From positions 59,812,393-59,876,392 of the forward strand of contig CM068581.1 of assembly GCA_035048485.1 (NCBI GenBank): a stretch of DNA of 64,000 bases. Direction: 5' to 3'. Each line of letters opens with the position of its first letter. Position 1 is the stretch's first letter. The translations under genes were made by a program, and so were the position numbers. Below the pieces are notes generated by a model. That model was not told the origin of the DNA. It made no database searches and saw only the letters and a program-made list of their open reading frames with translations. Shown here piece by piece: positions 58,801-64,000 of this stretch. Source of the stretch: Pteria penguin (Eukaryota; Mollusca; Bivalvia; Pterioida; Pteriidae).

Positions 58801-61800
58801 AGTGATTGACTAATAATTGATCAATCGCATCTTGACCGTTACGGTGTCATTTCATGGTTCATTGCTCCTTGAAACTAGGAGAATAGCAAAAAGACGGTGC
58901 TGTTTTATACTGAAATAAATGATTTGTAATGCGTATCTACTGAATAATGCGGATGGGTGGGGAATAGTAGCACGAAGGTAGAGCGATTGCTTTGCATTTC
59001 AGCGCTGAAACCAGGATTTAGGACATGTGATCGGTGAATCTTTTAATCAACTACTTCTAATAATACGCTAATTCACACCTGGATAACGGTGATTCTGCAC
59101 GAAATGTATTGGTCGTATAATCATTAAGACCCAGATTAAGATCGTCTTCTGATTGGACGAATCTGATTAGGCATGATCACGTGGTCAGCCAAGATCAAAG
59201 ACGAGTCCAGATTTCACACAGGGATGCCGAAAGACAGCAAACATTCGTACTATGATCAATAATAAATGTTTGATGTTCAAATTTTAATATGTGACTGAAG
59301 TAAGAAATTCAACAGATATCAAAAATAAACCTAGTATCCTTACATTAGATTGATGATTCGCGCCAAAGATGCATGCCGTCTAGGACCCCTATAGGTCAAT
59401 AATGGCCGAAATTTTGTACTGTTGCACAGGGAAAAATCAACGCTTTACTGCTTACACTATGATAAAAGGCGTGCCGATTTGAGAAAGTTGAGTGATATTT
59501 GAATAAATGGAAGTGTTGTTATGCATGGGAAGAAGGGGAACACGAGATGGTAGTTGTGAAAAGGGGAATAGAAACACGGCAAGTCGCTCTCTTAAAATGG
59601 TGTTCAACAAGGTGGCTTTTTATACCCTTTATTATACGTATGAACACCATATGAAAGAAAATTGAGTCAACCGAGAACACTTAAAAGATCATCTTTATAT
59701 ACATATATCTCTTACGTAATGCACAAAACTGGTGCCACCATCATACCAGTAACAAAATCATGTTCTGTCAATGAAACATTCTACGATAATCTAAATTACT
59801 TTAATCCTTTGAACCCAGTGTCCGCACTTCCTCTCTTACTTATACTTTGCATCAATGATAACAATTCAACGTTGATATCCCTGAAGTCCCAACTTATTGT
59901 GGATGGTATATCATTCAAAAGATTTTACGATAATTATTATACATACAAGTTATCCTGATTCACAGGCAAAGGCCATCTATCCATGTATTTATACACATAT
60001 ATAGCAGAATCGCACACCCTCTTAAGACAGAGTCCCCCCCCCCCCCCCCTCCCCACTTTTCGGGTCTTATTGCGAAGTTTTACAAGAGTCTTAATTTATC
60101 TAGGATACAATGTGTAAAACTATCGTGGAAATATCACAACATATACGTGTATCAATCCCATGTCTCTGGGCCCTTTGTAAATTTCATATCGTATTAGAGT
60201 GAGTACTTAACTGTAAACTCTAATTTCGAGTTGATTTGTTTTGTAATATTCTCTACGTCCGGCACGCTGATAAGTGATTGACTAATAATTGATCAATCGC
60301 ATCTTGACCGTTACGGTGTCATTTCATGGTTCATTGCTCCTTGAAACTAGGAGAATAGCAAAAAGACGGTGCTGTTTTATACTGAAATAAATGATTTGTA
60401 ATGCGTATCTACTGAATAATGCGGATGGGTGGGGAATAGTAGCACGAAGGTAGAGCGATTGCTTTGCATTTCAGCGCTGAAACGAGGATTTAGGACATGT
60501 GATCGGTGAATCTTTTAATCAACTACTTCTAATAATACGCTAATTCACACCTGGATAACGGTGATTCTGCACGAAATGTATTGGTCGTATAATCATTAAG
60601 ACCCAGATTAAGATCGTCTTCTGATTGGACGAATCTGATTAGGCATGATCACGTGGTCAGCCAAGATCAAAGACGAGTCCAGATTTCACACAGGGATGCC
60701 GAAAGACAGCAAACATTCGTACTATGATCAATAATAAATGTTTGATGTTCAAATTTTAATATGTGACTGAAGTAAGAAATTCAACAGATATCAAAAATAA
60801 ACGTAGTATCCTTACATTAGATTGATGATTCGCGCCAAAGATGCATGCCGTCTAGGACCCCTATAGGTCAATAATGGCCGAAATTTTGTACTGTTGCACA
60901 GGGAAAAATCAACGCTTTACTGCTTACACTATGATAAAAGGCGTGCCGATTTGAGAAAGTTGAGTGATATTTGAATAAATGGAAGTGTTGTTATGCATGT
61001 GAAGAAGGGGAACACGAGATGGTAGTTGTGAAAAGGGGAATAGAAACACGGCAAGTCGCTCTCTTAAAATGGTGTTCAACAAGGTGGCTTTTTATACCCT
61101 TTATTATACGTATGAACACCATATGAAAGAAAATTGAGTCAACCGAGAACACTTAAAAGATCATCTTTATATACATATATCTCTTACGTAATGCACAAAA
61201 CTGGTGCCACCATCATACCAGTAACAAAATCATGTTCTGTCAATGAAACATTCTACGATAATCTAAATTACTTTAATCCTTTGAACCCAGTGTCCGCACT
61301 TCCTCTCTTACTTATACTTTGCATCAATGATAACAATTCAACGTTGATATCCCTGAAGTCCCAACTTATTGTGGATGGTATATCATTCAAAAGATTTTAA
61401 CGATAATTATTATACATACAAGTTATCCTGATTCACAGGCAAAGGCCATCTATCCATGTATTTATACACATATATAGCAGAATCGCACACCCTCTTAAGA
61501 CAGAGTCCCCCCCTCTCCCCACTTTTCGGGTCTTATTGCGAAGTTTTACAAGAGTCTTAATTTATCTAGGATACAATGTGTAAAACTATCGTGGAAATAT
61601 CACAACATATACGTGTATCAATCCCATGTCTCTGGGCCCTTTGTAAATTTCATATCGTATTAGAGTGAGTACTTAACTGTAAACTCTAATTTCGAGTTGA
61701 TTTGTTTTGTAATATTCTCTACGTCCGGCACGCTGATAAGTGATTGACTAATAATTGATCAATCGCATCTTGACCGTTAAGGTGTCATTTCATGGTTCAT

Positions 61801-64000
61801 TGCTCCTTGAAACTAGGAGAATAGCAAAAAGACGGTGCTGTTTTATACTGAAATAAATGATTTGTAATGCGTATCTACTGAATAATGCGGATGGGTGGGG
61901 AATAGTAGCACGAAGGTAGAGCGATTGCTTTGCATTTCAGCGCTGAAACGAGGATTTAGGACATGTGATCGGTGAATCTTTTAATCAACTACTTCTAATA
62001 ATACGCTAATTCACACCTGGATAACGGTGATTCTGCAGGAAATGTTTTGGTCGTATAATCATTAAGACCCAGATTAAGATCGTCTTCTGATTGGACGAAT
62101 CTGATTAGGCATGATCACGTGGTCAGCCAAGATCAAAGACGAGTCCAGATTTCACACAGGGATGCCGAAAGACAGCAAACATTCGTACTATGATCAATAA
62201 TAAATGTTTGATGTTCAAATTTTAATATGTGACTGAAGTAAGAAATTCAACAGATATCAAAAATAAACCTAGTATCCTTACATTAGATTGATGATTCGCG
62301 CCAAAGATGCATGCCGTCTAGGACCCCTATAGGTCAATAATGGCCGAAATTTTGTACTGTTGCACAGGGAAAAATCAACGCTTTACTGCTTATACTATGA
62401 TAAAAGGCGTGCCGATTTGAGAAAGTTGAGTGATATTTGAATAAATGGAAGTGTTGTTATGCATGGGAAGAAGGGGAACACGAGATGGTAGTTGTGAAAA
62501 GGGAATAGAAACACGGCAAGTCGCTCTCTTAAAATGGTGTTCAACAAGGTGGCTTTTTATACCCTTTATTATACGTATGAACACCATATGAAAGAAAATT
62601 GAGTCAACCGAGAACACTTAAAAGATCATCTTTATATACATATATCTCTTACGTAATGCACAAAACTGGTGCCACCATCATACCAGTAACAAAATCATGT
62701 TCTGTCAATGAAACATTCTACGATAATCTAAATTACTTTAATCCTTTGAACCCAGTGTCCGCACTTCCTCTCTTACTTATACTTTGCATCAATGATAACA
62801 ATTCAACGTTGATATCCCTGAAGTCCCAACTTATTGTGGATGGTATATCATTCAAAAGATTTTACGATAATTATTATACATACAAGTTATCCTGATTCAC
62901 AGGCAAAGGCCATCTATCCATGTATTTATACACATATATAGCAGAATCGCACACCCTCTTAAGACAGAGTCCCCCCCCCCCCTCCCCACTTTTCGGGTCT
63001 TATTGCGAAGTTTTACAAGAGTCTTAATTTATCTAGGATACAATGTGTAAAACTATCGTCGAAATATAAGAAGATATACGTGTATCAATCCCATGTCTCT
63101 GGGCCCTTTGTAAATTTCATATCGTATTAGAGTGAGTACTTAACTGTAAACTCTAATTTCGAGTTGATTTGTTTTGTAATATTCTCTACGTCCGGCACGC
63201 TGATAAGTGATTGACTAATAATTGATCAATCGCATCTTGACCGTTTACGGTGTCATTTCATGGTTCATTGCTCCTTGAAACTAGGAGAATAGCAAAAAGA
63301 CGGTGCTGTTTTATACTGAAATAAATGATTTGTAATGCGTATCTACTGAATAATGCGGATGGGTGGGGAATAGTAGCACGAAGGTAGAGCGATTGCTTTG
63401 CATTTCAGCGCTGAAACCAGGATTTAGGACATGTGATCGGTGAATCTTTTAATCAACTACTTCTAATAATACGCTAATTCACACCTGGATAACGGTGATT
63501 CTGCACGAAATGTATTGGTCGTATAATCATTAAGACCCAGATTAAGATCGTCTTCTGATTGGACGAATCTGATTAGGCATGATCACGTGGTCAGCCAAGA
63601 TCAAAGACGAGTCCAGATTTCACACAGGGATGCCGAAAGACAGCAAACATTCGTACTATGATCAATAATAAATGTTTGATGTTCAAATTTTAATATGTGA
63701 CTGAAGTAAGAAATTCAACAGATATCAAAAATAAACCTAGTATCCTTACATTAGATTGATGATTCGCGCCAAAGATGCATGCCGTCTAGGACCCCTATAG
63801 GTCAATAATGGCCGAAATTTTGTACTGTTGCACAGGGAAAAATCAACGCTTTACTGCTTACACTATGATAAAAGGCGTGCCGATTTGAGAAAGTTGAGTG
63901 ATATTTGAATAAATGGAAGTGTTGTTATGCATGGGAAGAAGGGGAACACGAGATGGTAGTTGTGAAAAGGGGAATAGAAACACGGCAAGTCGCTCTCTTA

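Larger units (their letters stand above)
41569..64000. repeat. ~1,466-bp satellite, about 15 tandem copies, continuing past the window
   Basis: Equivalent points recur at 43534, 44997, 46462, 47935, 49400, 50867, 52329, 53798, (55268), 56738, 58200, 59662, 61134 and 62599, so the period is 1,462-1,473 bp. Copies 2-15 are nearly identical; much of the length difference lies in a C-tract ('gagtcccc..tccccac', about 5 to 14 or more C). The first copy (41569-43400, 1,832 bp) is diverged: it has a SINE (41684-41852), ~144 bp at 41929-42072, ~15 bp near 42268, and ~42 bp near 42450 absent from the others. No telomere or rDNA similarity seen. Confidence 0.96.

Noticed and set aside
43534..62895. The repeated 98-codon ORF as a multicopy gene
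   Set aside because: It starts at a non-ATG codon, one copy is frameshifted, and the surrounding unit is equally conserved.

Overview
This is eukaryotic nuclear DNA, most likely from a bivalve or related mollusc. The genes are intron-split with GT/AG junctions, the sequence is AT-rich, and there are tRNA-derived SINEs, a mariner relic, a non-LTR retrotransposon relic, many minisatellites and two very large tandem arrays. The assignment rests on gene families and on repeat ends I recognise from molluscan genomes (for example the 'gctca..ttgagcc..ggctca' hairpin end). It was not checked against a database.

Layout. (1) 1-5,550: the 3' half of a plus-strand death-associated protein kinase 1-like gene. 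It has three exons encoding the end of the Roc GTPase domain, the start of COR, and the rest of COR plus the death domain. Its introns hold a 39-bp and a 41-bp minisatellite, a degenerate ~72-bp repeat and a 496-bp TA-flanked MITE. (2) 5,550-10,750: intergenic DNA with a 24-bp minisatellite split by a SINE, and diverged dispersed repeats. (3) 10,750-22,165: one 11.4-kb minisatellite of about 317 copies of a 36-bp unit with clear higher-order structure. (4) 22,818-24,002: an intronless ankyrin-repeat plus SOCS-box protein (ASB-like), probably a CUL5 ubiquitin-ligase substrate receptor. (5) 25,933-37,881: a minus-strand gene that I spliced by hand into 12 exons and 499 codons, with every junction phase agreeing. 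It encodes two ubiquitin-like domains, a von Willebrand A domain with an intact-looking MIDAS, and a C-terminal polybasic stretch plus CaaX box. Its introns carry SINEs, a hairpin, a minisatellite and a mariner relic whose terminal repeat has been amplified about 15 times. (6) 38,000-41,560: a decayed non-LTR retrotransposon end, a long inverted repeat and poly-G/C element ends. (7) 41,569 to the window end: about 15 copies of a ~1,466-bp satellite; the first copy is older, longer and carries its own SINE.

The genes do not form an operon-like system. DAPK1 and the ASB gene are known families. The Ubl-Ubl-vWA-CaaX gene is the least familiar item: its parts suggest a membrane-anchored, metal-dependent adhesion or scaffolding protein linked to ubiquitin biology, but that role is inference.
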